Shown here one piece after another: positions 41,436-50,419 of a stretch of 64,000 nt of DNA. Numbering within the stretch: position 1 is the first letter of the stretch; each line of letters opens with the position of its first letter. A program made the translations under genes and the position numbers. The notes below the pieces were generated by a model, which saw only the letters and a list, made by a program, of their open reading frames with translations, was not told where the DNA came from and did not search any database. Origin of the DNA: an uncultured Opitutaceae bacterium (GTDB lineage: Bacteria > Verrucomicrobiota > Verrucomicrobiia > Opitutales > Opitutaceae); the NCBI GenBank assembly GCA_903862935.1, contig CAIOZY010000015.1, forward strand, positions 1-64,000. Direction: 5' to 3'.

Positions 41436-44257
41436 GGGGTAGATTTTTCGGGGAGGATGATGAACCGGCTGGCGCGAGCGGGGTCGAGGTACCTCGCGGC
41501 CAGTTGGTCGAGCTCGGCCTTGGTGATCTTCTCGATGTCGGCCTGGCGGGTGCGGGCCCACTCCAGGCGCTGCGGCTCTTCCTGGGCGCTCGCGAGGACC
41601 GAGTCGAGCCAGTAGCGGTTCGTACGGGCCGACTCGCGGATCTCGGTCAGGGCGGGCTTGCGCGCCCGCTCAAGTTCGTCGGACGTCACCCCCCCGCGGC
41701 ACAGGTCCCCGGCGATTGCGAGGACCGCCTGGGAAATCTTTCCCGCCAGGGCGGGGTCGACCGTCACGTACGCCGAGATCGAGCCGTAGCCCGGGAAGAC
41801 CGTGCTCGCGCTGCTCGAGGCGTAGGGGCTGTAGGCCCCGCTCATCTCGTTTCGAATCCTCAGGCGCAAGCGGTCGGCGAAAACCTGGCTCAGGATCCCC
41901 ATGCGCCGGGCCGTGTGGGCGTCGCGCCCGTCGGTCGTCGGCCAGACCTCGAGGATCAGCCCCTTCGGGATCTCCGTCGGAACGGAGTAGTCCTTCACCA
42001 CCGGCTCGGCGGGAAGCGCCAGCCTGCGCTCCCGCTCATAGGCCGGCTTCGCGGTCCTCGTCGGCAGCGCCCCTAGGGTCCGGGCCACGGCGTCGATTGC
42101 GGCCGCCGTGTCAAAGTCCCCGGCGAGCCCAACTTCGATCGGGCCCGAGGCAAACTGTGGAGAGAGCCAAGCCTTCACCTCCTCCAGGGTCCGGGCCGTA
42201 AGCTCGGGTTCGCTCGGGACCCCGAAGCGGGGGTCGCCTCCTGCGAGGATCCGCGCGATCTTCGTGTGGATCAGCCCCTCGGGGGTGTGCGCGAGCTTGC
42301 GGTAGGCCTGCGGGATCCCCTTGCGGGCGGTCCAGAGGGCCTCGGGCCGGTAGCCCGGGTCCGTGAGGTAGGCGGTGATCAGCTGGAACTCCAGGGCGAG
42401 GTCGGGAGCGTCCGTCGAGCCGGCCAGGCTGAAGGCGTCGTCTGCGACCCCGAAGCGGAAGCCCACGGTCCTGCCGGCAAGGACCCGCTCGAGTTCGTCA
42501 ATCCCAAGCTTTCCCAGGCCGCCCGCGTTGAACGTGGCGTCCGCAAGCCGGGCGATCCCGGGCTGGGAAGAAGCCGGCTCGGTCAGCCTGCCCCCGCCCA
42601 CCCTCAGGCTCACCCGCACCTTGTGGGCCTCGAAGTCGGTCTTCTTCAGGTTGAGCCGGACTCCGTTTGAGAAGGTGATCTCGGTGATCCCGAGATCGGG
42701 AATCTCTGCGCGCGAGGCGACCGTGCCCGGGATCCCAAATGAGGAATACGGAAAGAACTCCGAGGCGATCCCCTCCGGCGGCTCGACAGCCGCGGCCCGG
42801 CTCGCCTCATAGGCCGCGCGGATCTCGCGGTCGGGCTCCTTCAGTTCCACGTTCCCGGAGACCAGGATTTCCCGGCCCGATGCAGCCCAGGCCTCGCGCA
42901 GCGCCGCCGCGCAGTCCTCCGGGGTGATCCGATCGAGGGCGGCCCCGTAAAAGGCGAGGTCCTGGGCGGGCGAGGTGAACACCTCGCGCTCGACCAGCCC
43001 CTCATAAAGCTCGTCGGCCAGCCGGTTCGACCGCCGCGTGGCTGCCCCCTTGGCCGATTGCTCAAGCTCGTTGCGGACATTCGCCGCGACCTCCTTCAAC
43101 TCCGCGGGCTGGAAACCGTAGGTCAGGGCCCGGCGCAGTTCGTGCTCGGCCACCGCCAGGGCCTTCGTCCAAGACTCGGGCTTGCACCCAATCCGGATCC
43201 CCGCCTCGCGGAACAGGAAGTAACTCTCCTCGACCGAGGTGGAGGCCTCGGTGAAAGGCGCGTCCTGCTTTCGGGAGAGGATCTCGAACCGGCGATTGAG
43301 CATCCACACCGCCAGGTCCCGCTTGAGGTGCCTGACGCGCAGGGCCGCCGTGTCCGGCTCCACCTTCAGCGGGGTGACCGCCTCGAGGTCGACGTGGACC
43401 AGCGGGGCCTCCGGCTCGGGATGGAAGCTCGTGCGGATTCCCTCGGACGATGCCACCCGCCCCAGATCCGGATCCCGGGGAGCCGGCGAGCGGGCCTTGA
43501 GGCTTCCGAGGCTGTCCCGGATCATCGCCTCCACGGCCGCCGGATCAAAGTCACCGACGGCGACCACGGACAGCTTCTCGGGCCGGTACCAGGTGTTGTA
43601 GAACGCGGCGAAACGGTCCCGGCCCGCCTTCTCGATGACATCGGCAAGACCGATCGGAAGGCGCTGGGCAACCCGGGTGTCCGGCAGGAGGAAGCCAACC
43701 TGCGCCACGTAGGTGCGGTAGGCGACCGAGTCGCGGTCGCGCTTCTCGCTTAAAATCACGCCCCGCTCGGACTCGATCTGGTCGGCCTGAAGGAGAAGAG
43801 AACCCGCATAGTCGGCGAAGATCCGCAGGCCTTCGGCGAGGGTCTCCGGCTTGGTATCGGGCAGTTCCAGCAGAAACACGGTGTGGTCGAAACTGGTCGA
43901 GGCGTTCGTGTCGGCCCCGAAGCGCATTCCCAGCCGCTGCAGTTTCTCGATCAGGGTCCCCGGCGGATAGTGGGCGCTGCCCTTGAAGGCCATGTGCTCG
44001 AGGAAGTGCGCCAGGCCCCGCTGATCCTCCGACTCGTTGAAGGAGCCCGCCGCGACGAGCAGGCGCAGGCTTGCCCGGTCCCGGGGCTCGTGGTTGGTGA
44101 GGACGACCGATCGGACGCCGTTGGGCAGGGTCGCAAAGCGAACGGCCGGATCGGCTGCAATGTCGCTTTGGTCCTGGGGGAACCCCGGGGCCCCGGCAAG
44201 CGGGGACAAGATCAGCAGGCACAGGGCGGCTAGGCAGGGAAGGGTCAGTCGCGGCAT
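41432..44257 (-). CDS. Secreted M16-family zinc metalloprotease
   Basis: 941 residues from ATG 44257; the frame extends 46 codons upstream without a signal. The signal peptide is LTLPCLAALCLLILSPLAG. Zinc motif HFLEH (H84, E87, H88) lies in QRGLAHFLEHMAFKG, and the downstream Glu is expected in the helix about 75 residues later. There are two M16 repeats (N-terminal active, C-terminal inactive), as in pitrilysin and PqqL-like two-domain proteins. It should degrade peptides in the periplasm or envelope. It is coupled by a 4-base overlap to dsbD. Confidence 0.92.
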   Translation of the reverse strand: MPRLTLPCLAALCLLILSPLAGAPGFPQDQSDIAADPAVRFATLPNGVRSVVLTNHEPRDRASLRLLVAAGSFNESEDQRGLAHFLEHMAFKGSAHYPPGTLIEKLQRLGMRFGADTNASTSFDHTVFLLELPDTKPETLAEGLRIFADYAGSLLLQADQIESERGVILSEKRDRDSVAYRTYVAQVGFLLPDTRVAQRLPIGLADVIEKAGRDRFAAFYNTWYRPEKLSVVAVGDFDPAAVEAMIRDSLGSLKARSPAPRDPDLGRVASSEGIRTSFHPEPEAPLVHVDLEAVTPLKVEPDTAALRVRHLKRDLAVWMLNRRFEILSRKQDAPFTEASTSVEESYFLFREAGIRIGCKPESWTKALAVAEHELRRALTYGFQPAELKEVAANVRNELEQSAKGAATRRSNRLADELYEGLVEREVFTSPAQDLAFYGAALDRITPEDCAAALREAWAASGREILVSGNVELKEPDREIRAAYEASRAAAVEPPEGIASEFFPYSSFGIPGTVASRAEIPDLGITEITFSNGVRLNLKKTDFEAHKVRVSLRVGGGRLTEPASSQPGIARLADATFNAGGLGKLGIDELERVLAGRTVGFRFGVADDAFSLAGSTDAPDLALEFQLITAYLTDPGYRPEALWTARKGIPQAYRKLAHTPEGLIHTKIARILAGGDPRFGVPSEPELTARTLEEVKAWLSPQFASGPIEVGLAGDFDTAAAIDAVARTLGALPTRTAKPAYERERRLALPAEPVVKDYSVPTEIPKGLILEVWPTTDGRDAHTARRMGILSQVFADRLRLRIRNEMSGAYSPYASSSASTVFPGYGSISAYVTVDPALAGKISQAVLAIAGDLCRGGVTSDELERARKPALTEIRESARTNRYWLDSVLASAQEEPQRLEWARTRQADIEKITKAELDQLAARYLDPARASRFIILPEKSTP

Positions 44258-44444
44258 GGGTAAAAGGGGGCGTTGGTGCCCGCGAAGTGGGCGCGGGTCA
44301 ATCAACGTGGCGAGAAGTCGGGATTGGGCAAGACGGCCCGGCGCCCCCTGCGATACCTCTATTTGCAGTCCCATTGGGATATAGGACGCAGACAACCGTC
44401 ATTACCACAGAGGCGGATTGGTTAAATCCTGATCCCCAAAGAGA

Positions 44445-44520
<76 letters not shown>

Positions 44521-44597
44521 GAAGCAGGGGATCATGACTAGGCAAGACGATCCGGCCGTCAACCTGAATCTTCCCCGCTGCGAAAAGCCCCCGCCGG

Positions 44598-45971
44598 TCA
44601 CTTGTCCGTGACGTCGAGCTCCGGCCACTGGGCCAACTTCCGGTGCAGGGTGCGCCGGCTGATCCCCATCAGTTCGGCCGCTTTCGTGCGGTTTCCCCGG
44701 ACCTTGAGGAGAGCCTCCTTGAGGATCCGCTTCTCGTTCTGCTCGACGGACAGCTGGTTTGCCGACGAGGCCCCCGGGACCGAGCCCGCGCCCCCCGCTC
44801 CGCCGTCCCGGTACTTCGGGTCCAGGTCGTACTCGGTCAGTTTTCCCCCGCGGCGGGTCACCACGGCGTTCTCGCAGAAGTTGCGCAATTCCCGGATGTT
44901 TCCCGGCCAGCGGTAAGCCTGCAGGGTGCCCAGGGCCCCGGGCTCGATCGAAAGGGGGGCGACCTTGTTCTCGTCGGAGAATACTTTGATGTAGTGGGCC
45001 AGAAGAAGCGGTATGTCCTCGGTCCGATCCCTGAGCGGCGGGAGGACCAGTCGGACGACATTCAGTCGGAAGAACAGGTCCTCGCGGAACTTTCCCGTGC
45101 GGCACAATTCCTCCAGGTTCCGGTTGGTCGCGGCCACAAGCCGCACGTCGAGCTCGATCGGCTTGGAGCCTCCCACCCTCTCGATCGACTTGGTCTCCAA
45201 GAAGCGAAGGAGCTTCACCTGGGTAGCCGGGGAAATCTCGCTGATCTCGTCCAGGAAAAGCGTTCCGGTGTCGGCGGACTCGAACCGGCCGATCCGGCGC
45301 TCGGCCGCGCCGGTGAAGGCCCCCTTCTCGTGGCCGAACAGCTCGCTCTCCAGAAGGCTCTCGGAAAGGGCTGCGCAGTGGACGGCGATGAAGGGCGATC
45401 GGGCGCGGGGACTCGACTGGTGGATCGCCTGGGCGATCAGCTCCTTGCCGCTTCCCGACTCCCCCTCGATGAGCACGGTGGCGCGCGAGGGAGCGACGAG
45501 CTTAACCTGGTCGATCACCGCCTGTAATTTCGGCGAATGCCCGAGGATCCCCTCGAAGTTGTATTTCTCGTCGAGGCGCTCGTGGAGCTGCTTGACCTCG
45601 ATCTCGAGGGTCTTCGTCCGAAGCGCCCGCTGGATCAGCGCCTCGAGTCTCTCGATGCTGACGGGCTTGGTGATGAAGTCGACCGCCCCGCGCTTCATGG
45701 CCTCTACAGCGGTCTCGATCGTGCCGTAGGCGGTCATTACCAAGACCGCCGGCTTGTTCGGCTGCACCAGCGCCTGGTCGATCACCTTCAGCCCCGACTT
45801 GCCCGGCATGCGCAGGTCCGTGATGACGACGTCAAAGGGCTGCGCCTGCATGAGGTTGAACGCCTCCTCGGCGCTCGCGGCAACCGTGACATCGTGACCC
45901 TCGGCCAGGGCCTGCTGGAGACCCTCGCGGGTGTGCTTCTCGTCGTCGACGATGAGGACACTTGGCACCAT
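44598..45971 (-). CDS. NtrC-family sigma-54-dependent response regulator
   Basis: 457 residues from the ATG at 45971; the longer frame begins with a TTG and six extra codons. The receiver domain has D52 (VVITDLRMPG) and Lys in DFITKPVS. The AAA+ domain has Walker A GESGSGKELIAQ, the sigma-54 contact loop ESELFGHEKGAFTGA, Walker B GTLFLDEIS and the R-finger region. The C-terminal Fis-like helix-turn-helix is NRTKAAELMGISRRTLHRKL. It activates sigma-54 promoters on phosphorylation. The likely kinase is the cytosolic NtrB-like protein at 48445-49623. It follows the sigma/sensor genes on the same strand. Confidence 0.94.
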   Translation of the reverse strand: MVPSVLIVDDEKHTREGLQQALAEGHDVTVAASAEEAFNLMQAQPFDVVITDLRMPGKSGLKVIDQALVQPNKPAVLVMTAYGTIETAVEAMKRGAVDFITKPVSIERLEALIQRALRTKTLEIEVKQLHERLDEKYNFEGILGHSPKLQAVIDQVKLVAPSRATVLIEGESGSGKELIAQAIHQSSPRARSPFIAVHCAALSESLLESELFGHEKGAFTGAAERRIGRFESADTGTLFLDEISEISPATQVKLLRFLETKSIERVGGSKPIELDVRLVAATNRNLEELCRTGKFREDLFFRLNVVRLVLPPLRDRTEDIPLLLAHYIKVFSDENKVAPLSIEPGALGTLQAYRWPGNIRELRNFCENAVVTRRGGKLTEYDLDPKYRDGGAGGAGSVPGASSANQLSVEQNEKRILKEALLKVRGNRTKAAELMGISRRTLHRKLAQWPELDVTDK

Positions 45972-46010
45972 GGGGCCATTCACGCTCAATGGCGCCCGTG
46001 GGTCAAGTTG

Positions 46011-46667
46011 TCACTTCGGCTCAGGAGGAGGGGGAGGCGGCTCGGCCATCCTCTGGATCATCGGGACGAGCCGGCTCAGGGTGACGCTTGGAGGCGGGGA
46101 GCTGTCGATAAGCTGCAAGAACTTGTCCCTGCGTGTTTTGAGAAGAACTTGAACCTTCTGCCTCTGGGCGTCATCGAGCTTGTAAACCCGGGTCAGCACA
46201 TCCAGGCGAAGCGGGATCACGACATCCCAAAGGACAGTTCGGGCCGGCTGGTCTCTGAGCATGAACCCGAGCTGGTCGTCGGACAGGGGCTTTTTTCCCT
46301 CTTTGGGCTCCGGGCGTTCCTCGCGGGCCCTGCGGTTCGCAAAGTCGGCCCGCTTGGCTCTCTGCTCGGGGGTCAGAATCTGCTCGAGCTGCTTGTCGAA
46401 CTCGGCGTCGATTTCACCCATCTTGGTGCGGAACACCTCAAGCTGCGGCCTGAGCTGCTCCACCTTGGCGATCAGTTCGGCGCGGCTGAGCGGCCGCTCG
46501 CGGCGTGCCTCCCCCATCATGCCGGGGGGATGCTGGTGGGAGAACTCAGCCCCGAAGCCTCCCGGGGGCGGCGGCAGCGGGCGGTGCCGGTCGGTCCACA
46601 CCCGGGTCCAGAAGCCGGCCGCGAAGACGAGCGCGGTCACCAACGCTACGAGGAGTGTCTTTTTCAT
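46011..46667 (-). CDS. Membrane-anchored periplasmic sensor protein, CnrX/Spy-like
   Basis: 218 residues. It has one N-terminal membrane helix (LLVALVTALVFAAGFW). A Pro/Gly-rich linker holds H44, H46, M50 and M51 (FSHQHPPGMM), followed by long amphipathic helices (ELIAKVEQLRPQLEVFRTKMGEI and FDKQLEQILTPEQRAKRADF) with an LTPEQR block as in the Spy/CnrX/ZraP helical family. The C terminus is proline-rich. In CnrX-type systems such a protein binds metal and releases an ECF sigma factor through a small membrane anti-sigma protein. The same order of genes is present here, so this is a proposed sensor. The metal is unknown. Confidence 0.6.
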   Translation of the reverse strand: MKKTLLVALVTALVFAAGFWTRVWTDRHRPLPPPPGGFGAEFSHQHPPGMMGEARRERPLSRAELIAKVEQLRPQLEVFRTKMGEIDAEFDKQLEQILTPEQRAKRADFANRRAREERPEPKEGKKPLSDDQLGFMLRDQPARTVLWDVVIPLRLDVLTRVYKLDDAQRQKVQVLLKTRRDKFLQLIDSSPPPSVTLSRLVPMIQRMAEPPPPPPEPK

Positions 46668-46942
46668 TGGGCTAGGCTTGAGTCATCAACCGCCGAGGCG
46701 ACCTGGTTCCAGTCGGCGAGGCTGTTCAGGTCCTGGGCGCTTGTATCGTGGGAGTGGTAGATCGCGATCGCCAGGAAGCACAGGGCCGCGGTGGCGGCGC
46801 TCAGGGCGAGCTGGCCGAAAAGCGACGGGGAGCGGTCGGGGCGCTGGCGGGACGCGCGCAGGACCCGTTCGGCAAAATCCCCCGGGAGCCGGGCGTCGGC
46901 CCGGTCGCAGAGCTCCTGCCAGGCTTTGTTTTCAGGATTCAT
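46664..46942 (-). CDS. Small single-pass membrane protein, probable anti-sigma factor
   Basis: 92 residues from ATG 46942; earlier codons belong to the sigma factor overlap. The N-terminal cytoplasmic part (about 40 residues) includes an acidic/basic helix FAERVLRASRQRPDR. One membrane helix lies at about 42-61 (FGQLALSAATAALCFLAIAI). The periplasmic tail is Asp-rich. Size, topology and position between an ECF sigma factor gene (11-base overlap) and the sensor gene (4-base overlap) match anti-sigma proteins such as CnrY. Sequence similarity is not claimed. Confidence 0.6.
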   Translation of the reverse strand: MNPENKAWQELCDRADARLPGDFAERVLRASRQRPDRSPSLFGQLALSAATAALCFLAIAIYHSHDTSAQDLNSLADWNQVASAVDDSSLAQ

Positions 46943-47480
46943 ATTGGGGTTGGTAATGCTCTCTGAGCTGCTCGCGGGCACGGTGCAATCGGGCCTTTAC
47001 GGCGGCAACGCTGGACTTGAGGGTCTGGGCGATCTCGGCGTGGCTGCGCCCCTCCTGGACGAGGGCGATCAGTGCCCGGTCCTTCGGCCGAAGCTTCGCC
47101 AGGGCGTGCCGGAGGGCGTCCAATTCCTCGGTCCCGACCGCGCCGGGCGGCTCGGGCACGTCCTCGTGCTCGGGGCCGAACGGGACGAAGATTCGGCGCA
47201 GCTTCTGGCGCCGGAGGTGATCGATGCAGGTGTTGCGCGCCAGGCGGAAGAGCCATGACTCGAACTGGGCGGGGGCCTGGAGACTGTCGAGGGCGCGGAT
47301 CATCTTGATGAAGACCGTCTGGGCGATGTCCTCGATCGCGTCGCTGCGGCCGGTGATGGCATAGACAAACCCGGCGATCCGCCGTTGGTAGCTGAGGATG
47401 AGCTCGCGCTGCGCGGACTCCTCCCCGCGCTGCGCGCGCCGGACGAGGTCGACCAGTTCGGTCGTTGGGTCGGGATCCAT
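46932..47480 (-). CDS. RNA polymerase sigma factor, ECF subfamily
   Basis: 182 residues from ATG 47480; upstream codons in frame look non-coding. Region 2 spans ELVDLVRRAQRGEESAQRELILSY through FIKMIRALDSLQAPAQFESWLFRLARNTCIDHLRRQK, the ECF sigma-2 core. Region 4 is ALAKLRPKDRALIALVQEGRSHAEIAQTLKSSVAAVKARLHRAREQLREH. It recruits RNA polymerase to its own promoter set. It begins an operon with the proposed anti-sigma and sensor genes, then the NtrC-type activator. It is divergent from the lipoprotein gene at 47624. Confidence 0.93.
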   Translation of the reverse strand: MDPDPTTELVDLVRRAQRGEESAQRELILSYQRRIAGFVYAITGRSDAIEDIAQTVFIKMIRALDSLQAPAQFESWLFRLARNTCIDHLRRQKLRRIFVPFGPEHEDVPEPPGAVGTEELDALRHALAKLRPKDRALIALVQEGRSHAEIAQTLKSSVAAVKARLHRAREQLREHYQPQYES

Positions 47481-47589
47481 GCGTGGTGAAACATCTTCTT
47501 TCCGTCTGCCCAGCCAGACGCCGGCAACGGCGGAAGGATGCGCTTTTTCAATTGGCTGATGGCGGGGCCCCGTGCAACCTTTCAATTCC

Positions 47590-47606
47590 CCGGCTGTCAC
47601 AGCCGG
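47590..47606. promoter_or_regulatory. 8-bp inverted repeat just before the lipoprotein gene
   Basis: CCGGCTGT (47590-47597), one base, then ACAGCCGG (47599-47606), is a perfect palindrome 18 bases before the ATG at 47624. It lies in the divergent space with the ECF sigma gene. It may be an operator or an RNA hairpin masking the start. Confidence 0.4.
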
Positions 47607-47623
47607 CGATCTGCCCCAACCCA

Positions 47624-48430
47624 ATGACCATGACTCCGATCCGCCTCCGCCGCGACCCCAACGCCGTCCGTTCTTGCGCCGCCCTGCTCTGCGTTCTTGC
47701 CCTTGGCGCGGCCGGCTGTGCCGAGCATAGGCCGCCGGACGAGCTCGCGCAGGCCGTCGCCATGGGCGAGCGACCCGTGGCGATGCAGGGCGCCCAGGCG
47801 TTCTTCGGCGGCCGGGTTGCGGCCACGGTCACGATTAGCCGCGGCATCGGCAAAGGCTTCTCCGGCGCGAACCAGCACAAGCGGACCAAGTTGACCGGAA
47901 GCAGCTCCACGGTGGGGCTGCCCGGAACCGTCGGAGGAGGAAACGGCATGATCGGCCCGGCGGTCCAGGGCGTCTCCGGGGGAGGCAGCGCGGGCGCGTC
48001 GATCGGCGGGCCGCCGACGGGCCCGACAGCGGGAATGCCCGATGCGGCGGGGCAGATGCCGGCCAACCGGACCGATCTCCCCGACATCGGGGGGATGGAG
48101 CAGGAGGAGGCGGAGGCCTACATCAAGGCGAAGGTCGCGATCGGAAGCCCGCTGCCCCCCGTCACCCTGCACCTGCGTGTCGAGAACCTCTCCGAGAAGA
48201 AGCTCGCCGTGGAGATCGATGATTTCAGCTCGGACCTGGGAAATTTCGCGGTGCAGCCCGGGACACTGGTCCTCGAACCGTTCAAGGCGAGCGAGCCCGA
48301 TCCCATGATCTCCCAATTGGGGGTCACCTCCGACGAGATCCCGGTCCGGGTCACTCTGAAGATGGGCGGGGTGAAGGAAACCCGCACGGTCCTCGTCCGG
48401 AGCCTGGGCTCCGGGCAACCGCCGCGGTAG
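47624..48430 (+). CDS. Gly-rich lipoprotein, unknown function
   Basis: 268 residues from ATG 47624. The lipobox is LALGAAGC (Cys 29), so it is membrane-anchored. Residues about 60-130 form a low-complexity Gly/Ser/Pro region (GLPGTVGGGNGMIGPAVQGV). The C-terminal 110 residues look like a beta-rich domain, VTLHLRVENLSEKKLAVEIDDFSSDLGNFAVQPGTLVLEP, with a DEIPVRVTLKMGG strand pair. The family is not recognised. It is divergent from the sigma-factor operon and could be one of its targets. Its stop faces the NtrB-like kinase gene 14 bases away. Confidence 0.6.
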   Translation: MTMTPIRLRRDPNAVRSCAALLCVLALGAAGCAEHRPPDELAQAVAMGERPVAMQGAQAFFGGRVAATVTISRGIGKGFSGANQHKRTKLTGSSSTVGLPGTVGGGNGMIGPAVQGVSGGGSAGASIGGPPTGPTAGMPDAAGQMPANRTDLPDIGGMEQEEAEAYIKAKVAIGSPLPPVTLHLRVENLSEKKLAVEIDDFSSDLGNFAVQPGTLVLEPFKASEPDPMISQLGVTSDEIPVRVTLKMGGVKETRTVLVRSLGSGQPPR

Positions 48431-48444
48431 GGCCCGGGGCCCGC

Positions 48445-49623
48445 CTAGCTCTGGAGCATCTTCACCCGGCGGTCCTTCCGCGGGAACTGCAGCGTCACAA
48501 TCGTCCCCACCCCCTCCTTGCTCTCGATGGCGACCTGGCCGCCGTGCGCGCGCATGATCCGCTGCACGATCATCAGGCCCAGGCCGTGCCCCCCGGGCTT
48601 GGTCGTGTGGTAGGGGTGGAAGAGCCGGACAAGGTCCTCCTGCCGGATCCCGCTGCCGCTGTCTCCGAAGAGCAGGAACACCGACGAGTCGTCCGACCGG
48701 GACTTGATCTTCAGGCGCCCGCCCGGCTGCATCGCCTCCAGGGCGTTCTTCGTCAGGTTGAAGAAGACCTGCTTGACCTGGTCGCGGTCCGCGAGGACCG
48801 GCGGCAGGACCCCGGAACTTTCAGCCTCGACCGCGATCCCGCGGTCGGCGAACTCGTGCCGCTGGACCTTCAGGACCTCCGCCAGGGGATCGGCGAGGTT
48901 TAACTCCACCAAGTTCGGGGGCCGCGGCCGAATGGCCTCGAGGAAATTGCGGATGATCCCGTCGAGCCTCGTCACCTCGTCGCGGCAGACCCGGATCGAC
49001 TCGGACAGGGCCTCGGAGTCCGGGGAGGCCTTCAGTTTCTTGAGTTTGCGGGCCGCAAGCTGCAGGTGGATCGTCAGCGAGTTGAGCGGGTTCCCCAGCT
49101 CGTGGGCCACGCCCCCGGCCAATAGCAGGATCGAGGAGATCCGCTCATCCTCGATCTGGCGGCCGGCCGCCTCCTTGTCGCGGGTGATGTCGGTGAGGAT
49201 GACGGCGAAGCGCCGGGCCGACCCGCTTCCGCCCTGGAAGGGCACCATGTACAGGCGGACCGTCCGGCGCTCGGGGTAGGCGAGCTCAAAGTCCCGGGTG
49301 AGGACCGGCTGGGCGCCCTTGTTTCCCGCCCCCTCGAGGGACCCCTCGAGCGAGCTGCGCAATTCCGGGACCAACCGCCACAGGACGCGACCCGTGAGCT
49401 CGTCGCCGGGAAGCCCGATCAGCTGGTGCGCCGCCTCGTTGGCGTACTCGACCACGCCCTCCGAACTGATGAGGAGGACCCCCTCCTGGAGGGTGTTGAA
49501 AATCTCCTCAAACAACGCCCGCTCCCGCGCGAGCCGCTGCACGAGGTTCGCCATGTTGACCGAGTCGAGCGTGTCCAGGCGCCCGAGCACGCGGTCCAGG
49601 GAGGAGATCTTCTTTCCGGCCAT
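48445..49623 (-). CDS. Cytosolic PAS-domain histidine kinase, NtrB-like
   Basis: 392 residues without membrane helices. The PAS domain covers roughly residues 30-150 (LQEGVLLISSEGVVEYANEAAHQLIG). The phospho-acceptor is in GGVAHELGNPLNSLTIHL, N-box FFNLTKNALEAMQPGG, G1 FGDSGSGIRQEDL and G2 PGGHGLGLMIVQRI. This class pairs with NtrC-type regulators, and one lies at 44598-45971 on the same strand. It follows rnhB by 15 bases on the minus strand, so it may be transcribed with the two RNase H genes. Confidence 0.9.
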   Translation of the reverse strand: MAGKKISSLDRVLGRLDTLDSVNMANLVQRLARERALFEEIFNTLQEGVLLISSEGVVEYANEAAHQLIGLPGDELTGRVLWRLVPELRSSLEGSLEGAGNKGAQPVLTRDFELAYPERRTVRLYMVPFQGGSGSARRFAVILTDITRDKEAAGRQIEDERISSILLLAGGVAHELGNPLNSLTIHLQLAARKLKKLKASPDSEALSESIRVCRDEVTRLDGIIRNFLEAIRPRPPNLVELNLADPLAEVLKVQRHEFADRGIAVEAESSGVLPPVLADRDQVKQVFFNLTKNALEAMQPGGRLKIKSRSDDSSVFLLFGDSGSGIRQEDLVRLFHPYHTTKPGGHGLGLMIVQRIMRAHGGQVAIESKEGVGTIVTLQFPRKDRRVKMLQS

Positions 49624-49638
49624 CGTCGAGCAATGCAG

Positions 49639-50412
49639 TTAAGCGCCCGGCTGCCCGGGCGCGAGGAAATCCATCTGGTTGGGGTCGACCCGGTCGCTGA
49701 AGAGTTTGCGCAGGAAACTCTCCCGATGCTGGGGCGAGCGGCCCAACTCGAGCAGGGCCGCGCGGTGCTCGTCGGTCCCGTAGCCCTTGTGCTGCGCGAA
49801 CCCGTAGCCCGGAAGCTGGGCGTCCAGTTCCCGCATCATCCGATCGCGGGCCACCTTGGCCACGATCGAGGCCATGGCGATGCACAGGGACCGGGCGTCG
49901 CCGTTGACGATCGCGGTGTGGGGGTACGGAAACTGCCTGAGGGGGAGCCCGTCGACAATGATCCGGCAGGAGGCCGCCGGTTGGACAGGGGCCCTTTCCT
50001 CGACCCCGGAGAACAGGTCCGGCTCCGTCCGCCGCACGAAGGCCTCCGGGGGGTAAATCCCCCCGATCGCTCGCCGCATGGCGAGCTTGGTGGCCCCCAG
50101 GATGTTGAAGCGCTCGATCTCGTCGACCGCCGCCGAGCCGAAGTGGGCGTGGATCTGGCCGTGGGCCGCCAGAATCTCGAACTCCCCCCACAGCTCATCG
50201 CGCTGTGCCCCGCTCAGCAGCTTCGAGTCGTTCACGCGGCCCGAGCGCGTGAGGGCCCACCTCCCCTCCAAAAAATCTCGGGTCACGAGGACAGCCCCGG
50301 CCACAACCGGGCCCGCGAAGGCGCCCCGGCCCGCCTCGTCGACCCCGATTAGGCCCGAGAAGCCCTCAACTTGCTTCAGGTCAAACCCGCGGAGCTGCCG
50401 GCGCTTCGGCAT
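49639..50412 (-). CDS. rnhB: Ribonuclease HII
   Basis: 257 residues from ATG 50412. It has the acidic active site D25-E26 in LIGVDEAGRGAFAGPVVAGAV, NDSKLLS, IIVDG for the third Asp, and SIVAKVARDRMM. It removes ribonucleotides misincorporated in DNA and RNA primers. It is seven bases downstream of rnhC on the same strand, an uncommon adjacency of the two RNase H type 2 paralogues. Confidence 0.95.
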   Translation of the reverse strand: MPKRRQLRGFDLKQVEGFSGLIGVDEAGRGAFAGPVVAGAVLVTRDFLEGRWALTRSGRVNDSKLLSGAQRDELWGEFEILAAHGQIHAHFGSAAVDEIERFNILGATKLAMRRAIGGIYPPEAFVRRTEPDLFSGVEERAPVQPAASCRIIVDGLPLRQFPYPHTAIVNGDARSLCIAMASIVAKVARDRMMRELDAQLPGYGFAQHKGYGTDEHRAALLELGRSPQHRESFLRKLFSDRVDPNQMDFLAPGQPGA

Positions 50413-50419
50413 GGAGGCC

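Noticed and set aside
39768-41615. 615-codon plus-strand frame opposite dsbD
   Set aside because: Antisense shadow; the charged low-complexity translation has no family features while the minus strand encodes complete DsbD domains.
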